This document shows, one piece after another, positions 8,079 through 15,748 of a stretch of DNA of 64,000 nucleotides. Where the stretch lies: NCBI GenBank assembly GCA_943789445.1, contig CALSUC010000001.1, forward strand, positions 186,001 through 250,000, given 5' to 3'. The translations under genes were made by a program, and so were the position numbers. Position 1 is the first letter of the stretch. Each line of letters starts with the position of its first letter. This DNA comes from UBA4575 sp002386945. Its GTDB lineage: Bacteria; Pseudomonadota; Gammaproteobacteria; UBA4575. A model generated the notes under the pieces. It was not told the origin of the DNA and did not search any database. It saw nothing but the letters and a program-made list of their open reading frames with translations.

Positions 8079-8537
8079 CTAATGCTTGGTAGAAGCATTT
8101 GAGCTGCCTTCTGCATCCTGGGCTAATTTTTGTGCATAGAGAGCATCAAAATTAACCGGTGCTAACACTAATGGCGGAAAACCACCTTTAGTTACAGACT
8201 CTGAAATTACTTCTCGTGCGAATGGGAATAGAGTGTTTGGACAATAACTATTCAGCAATTGATCATGTTGCTCTTGTGCAAAACCTTTGATTAAGAAGAT
8301 ACCCGATTGCACCACCTCGATAAGAAAAGAGACCTTATCGTTTTGTTTCGCAGTGATGTGTATCTTAAGGTCGATTAGGTAGTGATCATCACCTAGTTCA
8401 TCGAATCGACTGCTGAGATTGACGTCCGTGCTGGGCTGCCATTGTTCGGTAAAAATGACGGGTGCCTGAGGCGACTCGAAAGACAGGTCACGCACAAATA
8501 ATTTTTGAATCTCAAATTGTTCTTTTTGTTTGCTCAC
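8079..8537 (-). CDS. secB: Protein-export chaperone SecB
   Basis: Cytosolic tetrameric chaperone that keeps precursors unfolded and hands them to SecA. The product has 152 residues, close to E. coli SecB (155), with the family blocks FEIQKLFVRDLSFESPQAP (8-26), LKIHITAK, GIFLIKGF, CPNTLFPFAREVISESVTKGGFPPLVLAPVNFD split across the C-terminal half, and a short Ser/Asn-rich tail. It sits between grxC (46-bp gap) and gpsA, the usual place in pseudomonad-like genomes. Confidence 0.97.
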   Translation of the reverse strand: MSKQKEQFEIQKLFVRDLSFESPQAPVIFTEQWQPSTDVNLSSRFDELGDDHYLIDLKIHITAKQNDKVSFLIEVVQSGIFLIKGFAQEQHDQLLNSYCPNTLFPFAREVISESVTKGGFPPLVLAPVNFDALYAQKLAQDAEGSSNASTKH

Positions 8538-8583
8538 GGCTATACCTCAAGAAATAAGCAGTAAATATATAGCTAATGCCGAC

Positions 8584-8850
8584 TTAAGACGCTAACAATT
8601 CGTCTAATCTACCTTCACGATGGCATTCAGCTAGATCGTCATAGCCACCAACATGAACATCGCCAATAAAGATTTGTGGTACAGATTGGCGTCCACTACG
8701 TTGTTCCATTTCAGCGCGTACGCTATCGTCGGCATCGATCATGATCTCTTTGAAAGCCACACCTTTTTTCTCAAGCAATCGTTTTGCAGCGTTGCAATAA
8801 GTACAAAGCCGTCCGCTATAAATTACTACCTTTGCCTTGTTATCTGTCAT
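8584..8850 (-). CDS. grxC: Glutaredoxin 3 (CTYC active site)
   Basis: Small GSH-dependent disulfide oxidoreductase of 88 residues. The active site is CTYC (residues 16-19, SGRLCTYCNAAK) instead of the usual CPYC. The cis-proline motif SVPQIFIGDVHVGGYDD binds glutathione. Both cysteines are present, so dithiol chemistry is possible. The start overlaps the rhodanese stop by 4 nt (ATGA), so translation is likely coupled. Replacement of the proline next to the nucleophile is known to alter redox potential and Fe-S binding in some glutaredoxins; whether that applies here is inference. Confidence 0.95.
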   Translation of the reverse strand: MTDNKAKVVIYSGRLCTYCNAAKRLLEKKGVAFKEIMIDADDSVRAEMEQRSGRQSVPQIFIGDVHVGGYDDLAECHREGRLDELLAS

Positions 8851-9275
8851 TTTTTTACCACCGGAAGGTTGTCAGTTCGCCAGGCTTCTAGGCCACCGCG
8901 TAGAGACATAATGTTGTTAAAGTTGTTTTTCTTTAGAATTTCACAGGCCGTCATTGATCGATTGCCGGTGCGACAATATGCGATCACAGGCTTCTCACTA
9001 TGGGCCTTGAGCTCGTCTACGCGTTGTTTCAGAACACTGAGCGAGAAGTGTTTAGCACCACGAATGAAACCTTGAGCAAGCTCATTGTCTTCACGCACGT
9101 CAATTAGGATTGCTTCTTCCTTATTAATTAACATGACCGCTTCTTTTGGTGTAACACTTTTAAAGCCACGTAGCGCGCGCTTAATTTCCATACGTAAGAT
9201 CAGCGCTAGAACAATGCCAAGAGCTGCAAATAAAATAAAATTAGTACTGATGAATTCAGAATAGGGCGTCGTCAC
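8847..9275 (-). CDS. Membrane-anchored rhodanese-like sulfurtransferase
   Basis: A 142-residue protein with one N-terminal membrane segment (about 11-28, FILFAALGIVLALILRM) followed by a single rhodanese domain. The active-site loop is CRTGNRS with the persulfide-carrying Cys101; ILIDVRE and the AxGFIxGAxHF pattern are the other domain signatures. It is related to the YibN proteins commonly found before grxC and secB. Here it follows an ArsR repressor (49-bp gap), whose cysteines suggest sulfane-sulfur sensing, so a role in persulfide relay or detoxification is a reasonable inference. Confidence 0.92.
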   Translation of the reverse strand: MTTPYSEFISTNFILFAALGIVLALILRMEIKRALRGFKSVTPKEAVMLINKEEAILIDVREDNELAQGFIRGAKHFSLSVLKQRVDELKAHSEKPVIAYCRTGNRSMTACEILKKNNFNNIMSLRGGLEAWRTDNLPVVKK

Positions 9276-9324
9276 GGCGCGATGTTCCTTTGCTGGTTAC
9301 TGCCTCGAAGTGAGGCTGTGTGAT

Positions 9325-9618
9325 TTAATGTGGTGCAGAGCAGAAAACGTTCTGCATCATCTCGATGAGCTGAAGTGTGCCTTCATCACCGACTTTATAA
9401 AATACTCGGTTGGCATCTTTACGTGATTTCAAAATGCCTTTATCCCGGAGGATAGCCAAGTGTTGTGAGATGTTACTTTGTGAAGTACCAACACATTCAA
9501 CAATGTGTTGTACGCTTTGTTCTTGATTTCCGAGCACGCATAGAATTTTAAGACGTAACGGATGAGACATGGCTTTTAGCGAGCGAGATGCCTGTTCTAT
9601 ATCTTCTTCTCTAGCCAT
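9325..9618 (-). CDS. ArsR-family repressor, probable reactive-sulfur sensor
   Basis: A 97-residue winged-helix repressor. ATG 9618 was chosen because AGAGGA lies just upstream and the protein then begins like ArsR proteins (AxSLKAMSHPLRLKILCVL); the frame is open to 9729, but that stretch holds the operator and promoter. The recognition helix is TSQSNISQHLAILRDKG. There is no arsenic-type CVC metal motif. Cys27 (ILCVL) and Cys93 (NVFCSAPH) are 66 residues apart, the same spacing as the dithiol pairs I recall for SqrR (41/107), BigR (42/108) and HlyU (38/104), which sense persulfides. It is followed by a rhodanese and a glutaredoxin. Family certain; ligand inferred. Confidence 0.9.
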   Translation of the reverse strand: MAREEDIEQASRSLKAMSHPLRLKILCVLGNQEQSVQHIVECVGTSQSNISQHLAILRDKGILKSRKDANRVFYKVGDEGTLQLIEMMQNVFCSAPH

Positions 9619-9688
9619 GAGGTCCTCTTGGCTGAGAGTTACAAAACTATTGTCTGACACTATGATTTTTCCGTTAAAATCAAAAGAA

Positions 9689-9714
9689 AGTGTATTATAA
9701 ACTATTAATACACT
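9689..9714 (-). promoter_or_regulatory. Inverted-repeat operator of the arsR operon
   Basis: Perfect 9-bp inverted repeat AGTGTATTA (9689-9697) and TAATACACT (9706-9714) with an 8-bp spacer. A TATAAT -10 for the minus strand (9694-9699) lies inside it, so a bound repressor would block initiation. It is 71 bp before the arsR start and 60 bp before envC, so envC could also be affected. Confidence 0.7.
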
Positions 9715-9773
9715 AATGATAGTTAACACCAGTCTGGGATTACTGATAGTGATTAAACAAGGGCCCTTAGCCC

Positions 9774-10922
9774 ATGATTAAGCTCGGCCTAAAGCGGATT
9801 CGGCTGTTATTAGTGCTGCTGCTCATGAGTGCTTGTTTTTGTCTCTCAGCGACAGCGACAGAGACCTTGAAGCAAGCCCAAGATGAACTTTCACATATTG
9901 CTCAGGTGATCAAAGAGTTACAAATACGCTTGAAAAAAAGTAGTGCTGATCAGCATCAACTGGAACAGGAAATGCTCTCTCTGGATCAAGAGCTAGGTAA
10001 ACTACATAAAAATATGCGTGCTGTTGCGGCACAGAGGGTTGAACTGGAAAACAGTTTATTGCGTTTAGGAAATCAAGATGAGCGTATTCAGCAAGATATT
10101 CAGCAACAGTATCAAAGCCTAAAACAGCAATTGCGTCTGTATTATTTAGATAATCAACTGAGTGAATGGAAGATGGCTTTAGCGCAAATCAATCCGGCCT
10201 ACTCGGGGCGGGATCGAATGTTTTATCGCTATATTCAAGACGCGCGTAATCAAGAATTAAAACAGTTGGCAGTTCTTTCAAAAAAAATTGCAGCACAGAT
10301 CCTAGTGGTTAATGAGCAACGCGCTACCCTGCAAGTGGTTCTGGGCGATCAGCAACGGCAGACTAAAATTTTAGAGCAAGCACGGACGCAAAAAATTGAT
10401 GCTCAAGCCGTTTTGATGCGTTATATAGAAAATGATCAACGGCAGTTAAAGGCACAGACAAAAGCACGGCATGCCTTAGAAAAGTTATTGAAAAAGCTAC
10501 GCCAAGAATCATTGCCAGATCAGCAGTTTGCAAAACAACGTGGCAAATTGTCCTGGCCGGTGAAGGGACGTCTACAAAATCGTTTTGGTCAGACACGGCA
10601 GCAACAATCGAATCAATTAAAATGGGAAGGCGTCACCATCCGTTCAGAGCGAGGTAAACAAATTCATGCCGTCTATGCTGGCAAGGTGGTCTTTTCTGAT
10701 TGGTTTAAAGGCTATGGTTGGCTCATGATCATTGATCATGGGGATGGCTATATGAGTTTATATGCGCATGCTGAGGGCCTATATAAAGAAGTTGGCGAAA
10801 TGGTCGAACGAAACGAGGTGATCGCTATGGTTGGTGATTCAGGCGGTAGTCGAGAAGCCAAAACATATTTTGAGATTCGCCAGAAAGGTCAGCCATTAAA
10901 TCCCGAGAAATGGTGTAGCTAA
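9774..10922 (+). CDS. envC: EnvC-like murein hydrolase activator (degenerate LytM domain)
   Basis: Periplasmic coiled-coil protein of 382 residues that in E. coli activates amidases AmiA/AmiB at the septum. It has a signal peptide (about 1-29, LLLVLLLMSACFCLSATA), long heptad-rich coiled coils (30-250) and a C-terminal LytM/M23 domain (about 258-382). The zinc ligands are largely lost: KWEGVTI replaces the HxGxD segment and FEIRQ replaces HFE, although HAH-like YAHAEG remains. This degeneracy is typical of EnvC, so it is an activator and not itself a peptidase. ctpA follows. In pseudomonads gpmI usually precedes it but is absent here. Confidence 0.93.
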   Translation: MIKLGLKRIRLLLVLLLMSACFCLSATATETLKQAQDELSHIAQVIKELQIRLKKSSADQHQLEQEMLSLDQELGKLHKNMRAVAAQRVELENSLLRLGNQDERIQQDIQQQYQSLKQQLRLYYLDNQLSEWKMALAQINPAYSGRDRMFYRYIQDARNQELKQLAVLSKKIAAQILVVNEQRATLQVVLGDQQRQTKILEQARTQKIDAQAVLMRYIENDQRQLKAQTKARHALEKLLKKLRQESLPDQQFAKQRGKLSWPVKGRLQNRFGQTRQQQSNQLKWEGVTIRSERGKQIHAVYAGKVVFSDWFKGYGWLMIIDHGDGYMSLYAHAEGLYKEVGEMVERNEVIAMVGDSGGSREAKTYFEIRQKGQPLNPEKWCS

Positions 10923-11075
10923 GCCATTTTATGGCCATAAATGATTAACGACTACCTATCCTGTGCGTGGTATAGGCGCATCTGTTTCGTTAATCGATAG
11001 ATGTCGTTACACTGAGAAGCATAGAATTTAGTTTGCTCAAGCATTCTCTTGGGCCGAGCTTTTGGAGCATTAAGG

Positions 11076-12404
11076 ATGAAAGATTTTAAGAATATGACGA
11101 TGGCTATGGTCTTAGGCCTTAGTCTCGGTGTGACCTTGACCCTAAGCCATCAAGTGCTGGCAAAACCAGAAGCTGAAGAGCCCTTGCCGCTAGCCGATAT
11201 CCGCCTCTTTACTGATGTCTATGCACGCGTCAAACGTGATTATGTTGAGGCAGTGGATGACCAGAAGCTGATTGAAGGTGCCATTCGCGGCATGATCGCT
11301 AGCTTGGATCCGCATTCTAGTTTTTTAGGTGAAGATGAGTTTAGTGAGCTTCAAATTGGCACCTCGGGAGAATTTGGCGGCCTCGGTATAGAGGTTGGTC
11401 TCGAGGGGGGATTCATTCGAGTCATTGCCCCAATTGATGACACACCAGCGTATCGTGCTGGTGTTAAAGCGGGCGACTTAATTATCCAGTTAGGTGATAA
11501 ATCAGTAAAAGGGATGAGTTTAAGTCAGGCGGTTAAATTAATGCGCGGCGCAGCCGGCACCACCTTGGTGTTAAAAGTTGTACGTGAAAGTGAGGCTGCA
11601 CCTATTGATATTCCAGTGATGCGCGACGTCATTCGAATTAAGAGTGTGCGCAATAGATTGCTGGATGATGACATCGGCTATATTCGCGTTACTAGCTTCC
11701 AGTCTAAGACAACACGGAATGTATTTGCAGCAGTTGATTCATTGGTAGCGAAGGCAGGTAATGATTTGCGCGGTGTGGTGCTTGATCTACGTAATAACCC
11801 TGGCGGTGTGCTGACGGGTGCTGTTGGTGTCTCTGATATCTTCCTCAATGATGGTGAGCTGATTGTATATACCGAAGGCCGTGCAGCCGATGCAGCATTA
11901 AAATATAGTGCAGGCACTCCAGATAAGCTACAGGGTCTACCTGTTGTTGTCTTAATTAATGAGGGCTCGGCCTCGGCTTCAGAAATTGTTGCCGGTGCCT
12001 TGCAAGATCATAAGCGTGCAACCTTAGTCGGCTCAAAATCATTTGGTAAAGGATCTGTGCAGACGGTATTACCGTTACAAGAAAATGCAGCGCTTAAACT
12101 AACAACAGCGCGTTACTTCACACCATTAGGCCGTTCTATTCAGAACTCTGGGATTGTCCCTGATATAACCATTGAGGTGACTAACAAGGTGAGTGGCGAA
12201 GTTAAAAAAGCAAATGAATTTGTGCGAGAAGTTGATCTAGAGGGGCATCTCGAAAACAATGAAGAAGTGAGTCAGGGCACTGCAGGTAAAGTGATCTCAG
12301 TGCGTGCTGAAAAAGATAAAGACGTGGTCTTGGATGTCGCTATTGGCATCATGAAAAAGATGATAAAAACCTCAGCCGCAGCTAGTCAGAAAAACGAAGG
12401 ATAA
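11076..12404 (+). CDS. ctpA: Carboxy-terminal processing protease (S41), CtpA
   Basis: Periplasmic serine protease of 442 residues. ATG 11076 has GGAG 8 nt upstream (11064-11067) and is followed directly by a signal peptide (LGLSLGVTLTLSHQVLA); the frame opens 9 codons earlier without a ribosome site. Order: N-terminal helical region with LDPHSSFL, PDZ domain (IRVIAPIDDTPAYRAGVKAGD), then the S41 catalytic core with LRNNPGGVL, the serine motif NEGSASASEI and the lysine motif SKSFGKGSVQ, so the Ser/Lys dyad is intact. It lies downstream of envC (153-bp gap), the standard pairing. In Pseudomonas, CtpA degrades peptidoglycan endopeptidases (family knowledge). Confidence 0.96.
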   Translation: MKDFKNMTMAMVLGLSLGVTLTLSHQVLAKPEAEEPLPLADIRLFTDVYARVKRDYVEAVDDQKLIEGAIRGMIASLDPHSSFLGEDEFSELQIGTSGEFGGLGIEVGLEGGFIRVIAPIDDTPAYRAGVKAGDLIIQLGDKSVKGMSLSQAVKLMRGAAGTTLVLKVVRESEAAPIDIPVMRDVIRIKSVRNRLLDDDIGYIRVTSFQSKTTRNVFAAVDSLVAKAGNDLRGVVLDLRNNPGGVLTGAVGVSDIFLNDGELIVYTEGRAADAALKYSAGTPDKLQGLPVVVLINEGSASASEIVAGALQDHKRATLVGSKSFGKGSVQTVLPLQENAALKLTTARYFTPLGRSIQNSGIVPDITIEVTNKVSGEVKKANEFVREVDLEGHLENNEEVSQGTAGKVISVRAEKDKDVVLDVAIGIMKKMIKTSAAASQKNEG

Positions 12405-12420
12405 AGCATAAAAAAATTGT

Positions 12421-12445
12421 GGTCATCAGTGCAACACTGATGACC
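12421..12445. terminator. Perfect 11-bp hairpin after ctpA
   Basis: GGTCATCAGTG-CAA-CACTGATGACC. No T-run follows on the plus strand; on the minus strand, four bases after the stem, comes a run of seven T residues (plus-strand A-run 12410-12416). It could end ctpA transcription weakly, or be an intrinsic terminator for antisense transcripts from the pilin side. The remainder, 12446-12603, holds no gene I can support. Confidence 0.5.
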
Positions 12446-12616
12446 AGTCTGTGGCGCTACTGGGCCGTATTATTCTTAGTTCATATCGCGCACATAGTTC
12501 AGCTAGTAATAGTCACTGAGCAGAAGCGCACAAGCTTCGGCGACAATACACCCTCCTGCAAGTTAAGCTTGTTACTCCTTCAAGTGGTAAGCCCTTAAGG
12601 TCAAGGAGTGCAAATA

Positions 12617-13183
12617 ATGTCGGCAGCTTATTCGCTGTTAGAGTTAATTCTTAGCATGGCTATTCTTTTCATTCTTATCGGTGCGGCTACGTTCTCACCA
12701 AGCACGATAGTGCTTGAGTATCGCTTAGATCATTATGCGCAGGGCCTGATTACTAGCTTGCGCTTGGCGCGATCCAAGGCCTTGCATCAAGTTGAAACCG
12801 TGAGTCTCTGTCCAAGTAAAGATGGCATCGTCTGCACCAAGGAACAGTATGAATTGGGTTGGATTCTATTTCATGACCACCAGTTACCTCGTGGCCAACG
12901 AGAGCCAACTAGGGAAGCCTTGATATGGCGGCAGTCAGCATTAGCTAGCGGCTATAGCTTACGCGCCAATGGTAATGCGACCGATGCCGTGAGCTTTTAT
13001 GCCTCGGGTCGAAATAGTGCAGGTGTTGGCGCTAGCTTCTACCTTTGCTTTAGTGACAATGTGCGCCAAGCACAGGTGCTGAGTCTTAATAGTCGTGGTC
13101 GTTTACGTCTGTTAGAACGTGATCCGCAAGGTATCCCACGTAAGAGCAACAAAAAACCAATAACTAACTGTTTATTGGAATGA
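12617..13183 (+). CDS. Type IV pilus minor pilin FimT/FimU (GspH family)
   Basis: A 188-residue pseudopilin that helps prime type IV pilus assembly in the inner membrane. ATG 12617 has AGGAG at 12604-12608. The prepilin site is MSAA|YSLLEL: Glu5 is present but the residue before the cleavage point is Ala instead of the near-universal Gly. A hydrophobic helix (LILSMAILFILIGAATF) and the FimT-like GLITSLRLARSKALHQ follow; CPSKDGIVCTK holds two cysteines that may form a disulfide. It starts a tight five-gene minor-pilin operon; the next gene overlaps by 4 nt. Confidence 0.9.
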   Translation: MSAAYSLLELILSMAILFILIGAATFSPSTIVLEYRLDHYAQGLITSLRLARSKALHQVETVSLCPSKDGIVCTKEQYELGWILFHDHQLPRGQREPTREALIWRQSALASGYSLRANGNATDAVSFYASGRNSAGVGASFYLCFSDNVRQAQVLSLNSRGRLRLLERDPQGIPRKSNKKPITNCLLE

Positions 13184-13707
13184 AAAATTTACTGCATCTT
13201 GATTTTCAATCTGGTTTTAGCCTTATAGAATTAAGCATCAGTTTGCTGTTGTTGAGTTTTTCTTCTGCCTTATTACTGCGCTCACAAATAGGTAATCAAC
13301 AGCTGATGACACGCTTAGCCTATCGCCAGAATGCTATTTTATACAGTGCCTCCATATTCGAAACGATGCAGCAAAATAAAAATCAAATCGCGATCAATAG
13401 CTATCGCTATAACTCGCGTGATGAAAAGCCAGAGGTAGATTGCTCACAATCGGATAAACCACAGGGTTCAGCTGTAGATTGTAATGTCAGCTATTGGCGT
13501 TGTTTACTTAAGTCGACACTGGAAGACTGCCTATCAAATCATACAAGCGATCCATCGACTGTAAAAACGGCGACAGCTTATTTACCAAATGCTGAATTAG
13601 AAATCACATATACAGCTGATGATGGCACCAATATGACGCAACTCGATTTGCATTGGTTTGGTAACGGTTCACAACAGCAGCAGCTAAAGCTGGTGCGTCA
13701 ATGGTAG
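13180..13707 (+). CDS. pilV: Type IV pilus modification/minor pilin PilV
   Basis: Minor pilin of 175 residues with a canonical prepilin site, DFQSG|FSLIELSISLLLL, then a hydrophobic helix. The globular part holds paired cysteines (VDCSQ, VDCNVSYWRCLLKSTLEDC). PilV family assignment rests on the N-terminus, size and place between fimT and pilW. The ATG overlaps the preceding stop (ATGA). Confidence 0.85.
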   Translation: MKNLLHLDFQSGFSLIELSISLLLLSFSSALLLRSQIGNQQLMTRLAYRQNAILYSASIFETMQQNKNQIAINSYRYNSRDEKPEVDCSQSDKPQGSAVDCNVSYWRCLLKSTLEDCLSNHTSDPSTVKTATAYLPNAELEITYTADDGTNMTQLDLHWFGNGSQQQQLKLVRQW

Positions 13708-13714
13708 CGAGTGA

Positions 13715-14746
13715 GTGGATTGTAATAGGCCAAGGGTAAGAATACAGGCTTATGGCTTGATCGAGCTATTGCTTGTTACGGCTGCAGCCAGTCTTTTATT
13801 TGTCTTGCTGATACAACTTTTTCTGCAATTGAGTCAGACTACTTTTCGCTTAGAGCAACAGGCGGTGCGCAACGAGGTGGTGTATTTCGCCTTGACCGAA
13901 ATGAAGCGTGATATCCGTATGGCGCGGTATCTCCCCTGCGGCCAAACGGCTACAAAAACGTCGATATTAAATATGAATGACAATAACTGGTGGCAAAACC
14001 CATTCGATAATCAGCTGCGTGGTTATGATTCCAAGCGGCTGCCACAGGCCATAGTAAAAGATGCGATTAAAGATCATGAGGCATTAATGATTTTACGGGC
14101 GGGGGAAAACCGTATACCTATTAAATCTTACGAGGCCAATCGATTTGTATTGGGCGGTAAAGCTAGTCTAGCTTGGTTACGCAAGGGTGCCTTATTGATT
14201 GCCTGTGATCCAAACCATACCGTGCTATTCCAAGCAGGTGTAATTAACCGTAAGCATCGAACGATTGAGGTGGGTTTAGATAGCACGCAGATTCCGGGCA
14301 ATTGCAGTCAAGCCATTGGCCCTCCCATAGTGGACTCTGGCCTACCAGGACAGTGTCAGCAGCAAGCATATGATTTTCAAACCTTGAGTTATATCACCGA
14401 CTATTATGCTGCCATCTATTATCTCTCTATGTCTGTTTCTGGTAAGAGTCCAGCGATTTATCGTGAGGCGCTTACACTGAGTAGTAAGCAGGGTCGAGTC
14501 TCTAGTCGGCGAGAGGAGCTGAGTTCAGGCATTGCGCAAATGAGTTTTCGCTATGACCTCGATGTCGACCAAGATGGCTATGCAGAGGCGCGGCGGACAG
14601 CAGCTGAAATCAGGCAGCAGGGTTTGGCTTGGCCTAGTGTTAGCGCCGTTGAGATGCTGCTTCAGTATGACTCTAGCGAGCAGAGCATGTTGCCAGCTGT
14701 CATTAGGAGTACACAGTCTGATCGCATTCACGTGGCTATTCGATGA
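13715..14746 (+). CDS. pilW: Type IV pilus minor pilin PilW
   Basis: A 343-residue minor pilin, the largest of the group as usual for PilW. The GTG start at 13715 is the only start giving a short leader; its ribosome site is weak and translation may be coupled to pilV 7 bp upstream. The prepilin site is QA|YGLIELLL, again Ala at -1 and Tyr at +1 with Glu5 present. The helix AAASLLFVLLIQLFLQL follows, then MKRDIRMARYLPCGQ and a globular domain ending with SFRYDLDVDQDGYAE, which resembles a Ca-binding-like acidic loop. It overlaps pilX by 4 nt. Confidence 0.87.
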   Translation: MDCNRPRVRIQAYGLIELLLVTAAASLLFVLLIQLFLQLSQTTFRLEQQAVRNEVVYFALTEMKRDIRMARYLPCGQTATKTSILNMNDNNWWQNPFDNQLRGYDSKRLPQAIVKDAIKDHEALMILRAGENRIPIKSYEANRFVLGGKASLAWLRKGALLIACDPNHTVLFQAGVINRKHRTIEVGLDSTQIPGNCSQAIGPPIVDSGLPGQCQQQAYDFQTLSYITDYYAAIYYLSMSVSGKSPAIYREALTLSSKQGRVSSRREELSSGIAQMSFRYDLDVDQDGYAEARRTAAEIRQQGLAWPSVSAVEMLLQYDSSEQSMLPAVIRSTQSDRIHVAIR

Positions 14747-15291
14747 TGGACAGACAATCGGGACTGATACTACCTGTGGTACTTCTTTTTTTGATGGTAT
14801 TTGGTGGCTTACTTTTACGTACTAGCCAGACGGTGAATATTGAATTGCTACTCAATCGTTATCTACAAGATGAGGTGCAGGCATTCTTGGCAGCCGAGTC
14901 TGCTCTGTCAAAGGCGCAGCAACATCTCATGTCTGCCAGCTGTAATTGGCTCGCATTTGACCAAGATAGGACTGATGGCTTATTTGTCTCGACAGAAGAA
15001 ATATCGGCGTATCAGATCGACTGGCTGACACAAGCACAGAAGCTAGAGCCTAATACTAACTTTGAGCATCTTGCACAGCCACCGGCGTATAGCATTCAAT
15101 ATTTAGTAGAGACTGCTGCCAAAACGCAAGACATCCGTTGGTTTCGAATTATTAGTCGCGGAGTCAGCAGTTCAAGCAGTCATACCGTACTCTTAGAAAG
15201 TCTTATTGGGTTGCGTTATGAGCATGATTTAGACTTTGCCAGCGCCAATAAAACAGCAGTGTCATGTTGTTGGCGGGAAGTCTCTTTATGA
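14743..15291 (+). CDS. pilX: Type IV pilus minor pilin PilX
   Basis: A 182-residue PilX-type pseudopilin. The N-terminus is MMDRQSG|LILPVVLLFLMVFGG; as in PilX/GspK proteins the Glu5 is absent (Pro here), which fits a tip subunit. LAAESALSKAQQHL is the usual helix after the membrane part. It overlaps pilW at ATGATG/TGA and pilE at ATGA. Confidence 0.85.
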   Translation: MMDRQSGLILPVVLLFLMVFGGLLLRTSQTVNIELLLNRYLQDEVQAFLAAESALSKAQQHLMSASCNWLAFDQDRTDGLFVSTEEISAYQIDWLTQAQKLEPNTNFEHLAQPPAYSIQYLVETAAKTQDIRWFRIISRGVSSSSSHTVLLESLIGLRYEHDLDFASANKTAVSCCWREVSL

Positions 15292-15746
15292 CACTACTTA
15301 ATCTGCCACTTTGTGTAGCCGACAATACTGGTGGGCGTCAGGGTTTTAATCTTATCGAGCTGGTCATTGTGCTTTCACTCATTGCCGTGTTGAGTGCTAC
15401 TGCTATGTTTTTTTACCAGCAGTACAGGGCGCGGATCTATCGTTTGGATGCACAGCAGAGTTTGCTCGCCTTAATGCAACAACAGCAGAATTACTACAGT
15501 CAACATCAGCGCTACCAAATCGATATGGGGACAGGGCAAGATTTAAAAAGATCTGATGAGTCAGAGGGTGATAAGAAAACGGTGGTTTCGCAGAACGGCT
15601 ACTATCTTATAACCGTACTTGCCTGTGAGGACGATGGCAGCAATCAATGTGTGGTATTAAAAGCGACACCAAAAGAAGCAGATGCAGCGCTACTACATTA
15701 CAGTTTGGATTCAAAGAACCGTAAAAGCCCAGAAGCTAAGTGGTAA
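15288..15746 (+). CDS. pilE: Type IV pilin-like protein PilE
   Basis: A 152-residue pilin-like protein. ATG 15288 overlaps the pilX stop by 4 nt like the other junctions and has GGGAAG upstream; another ATG at 15264 would add 8 residues. A leader of about 19 residues, longer and more hydrophobic than usual, precedes RQG|FNLIELVIVLSLIAVLS. The globular part has LMQQQQNYYSQHQRYQ, typical of PilE-like minor pilins, and ACEDDGSNQC with two cysteines. No pilY1 lies between pilX and pilE, unlike the pseudomonad order. It converges with ispH after 2 bp. Confidence 0.87.
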   Translation: MTLLNLPLCVADNTGGRQGFNLIELVIVLSLIAVLSATAMFFYQQYRARIYRLDAQQSLLALMQQQQNYYSQHQRYQIDMGTGQDLKRSDESEGDKKTVVSQNGYYLITVLACEDDGSNQCVVLKATPKEADAALLHYSLDSKNRKSPEAKW

Positions 15747-15748
15747 TT

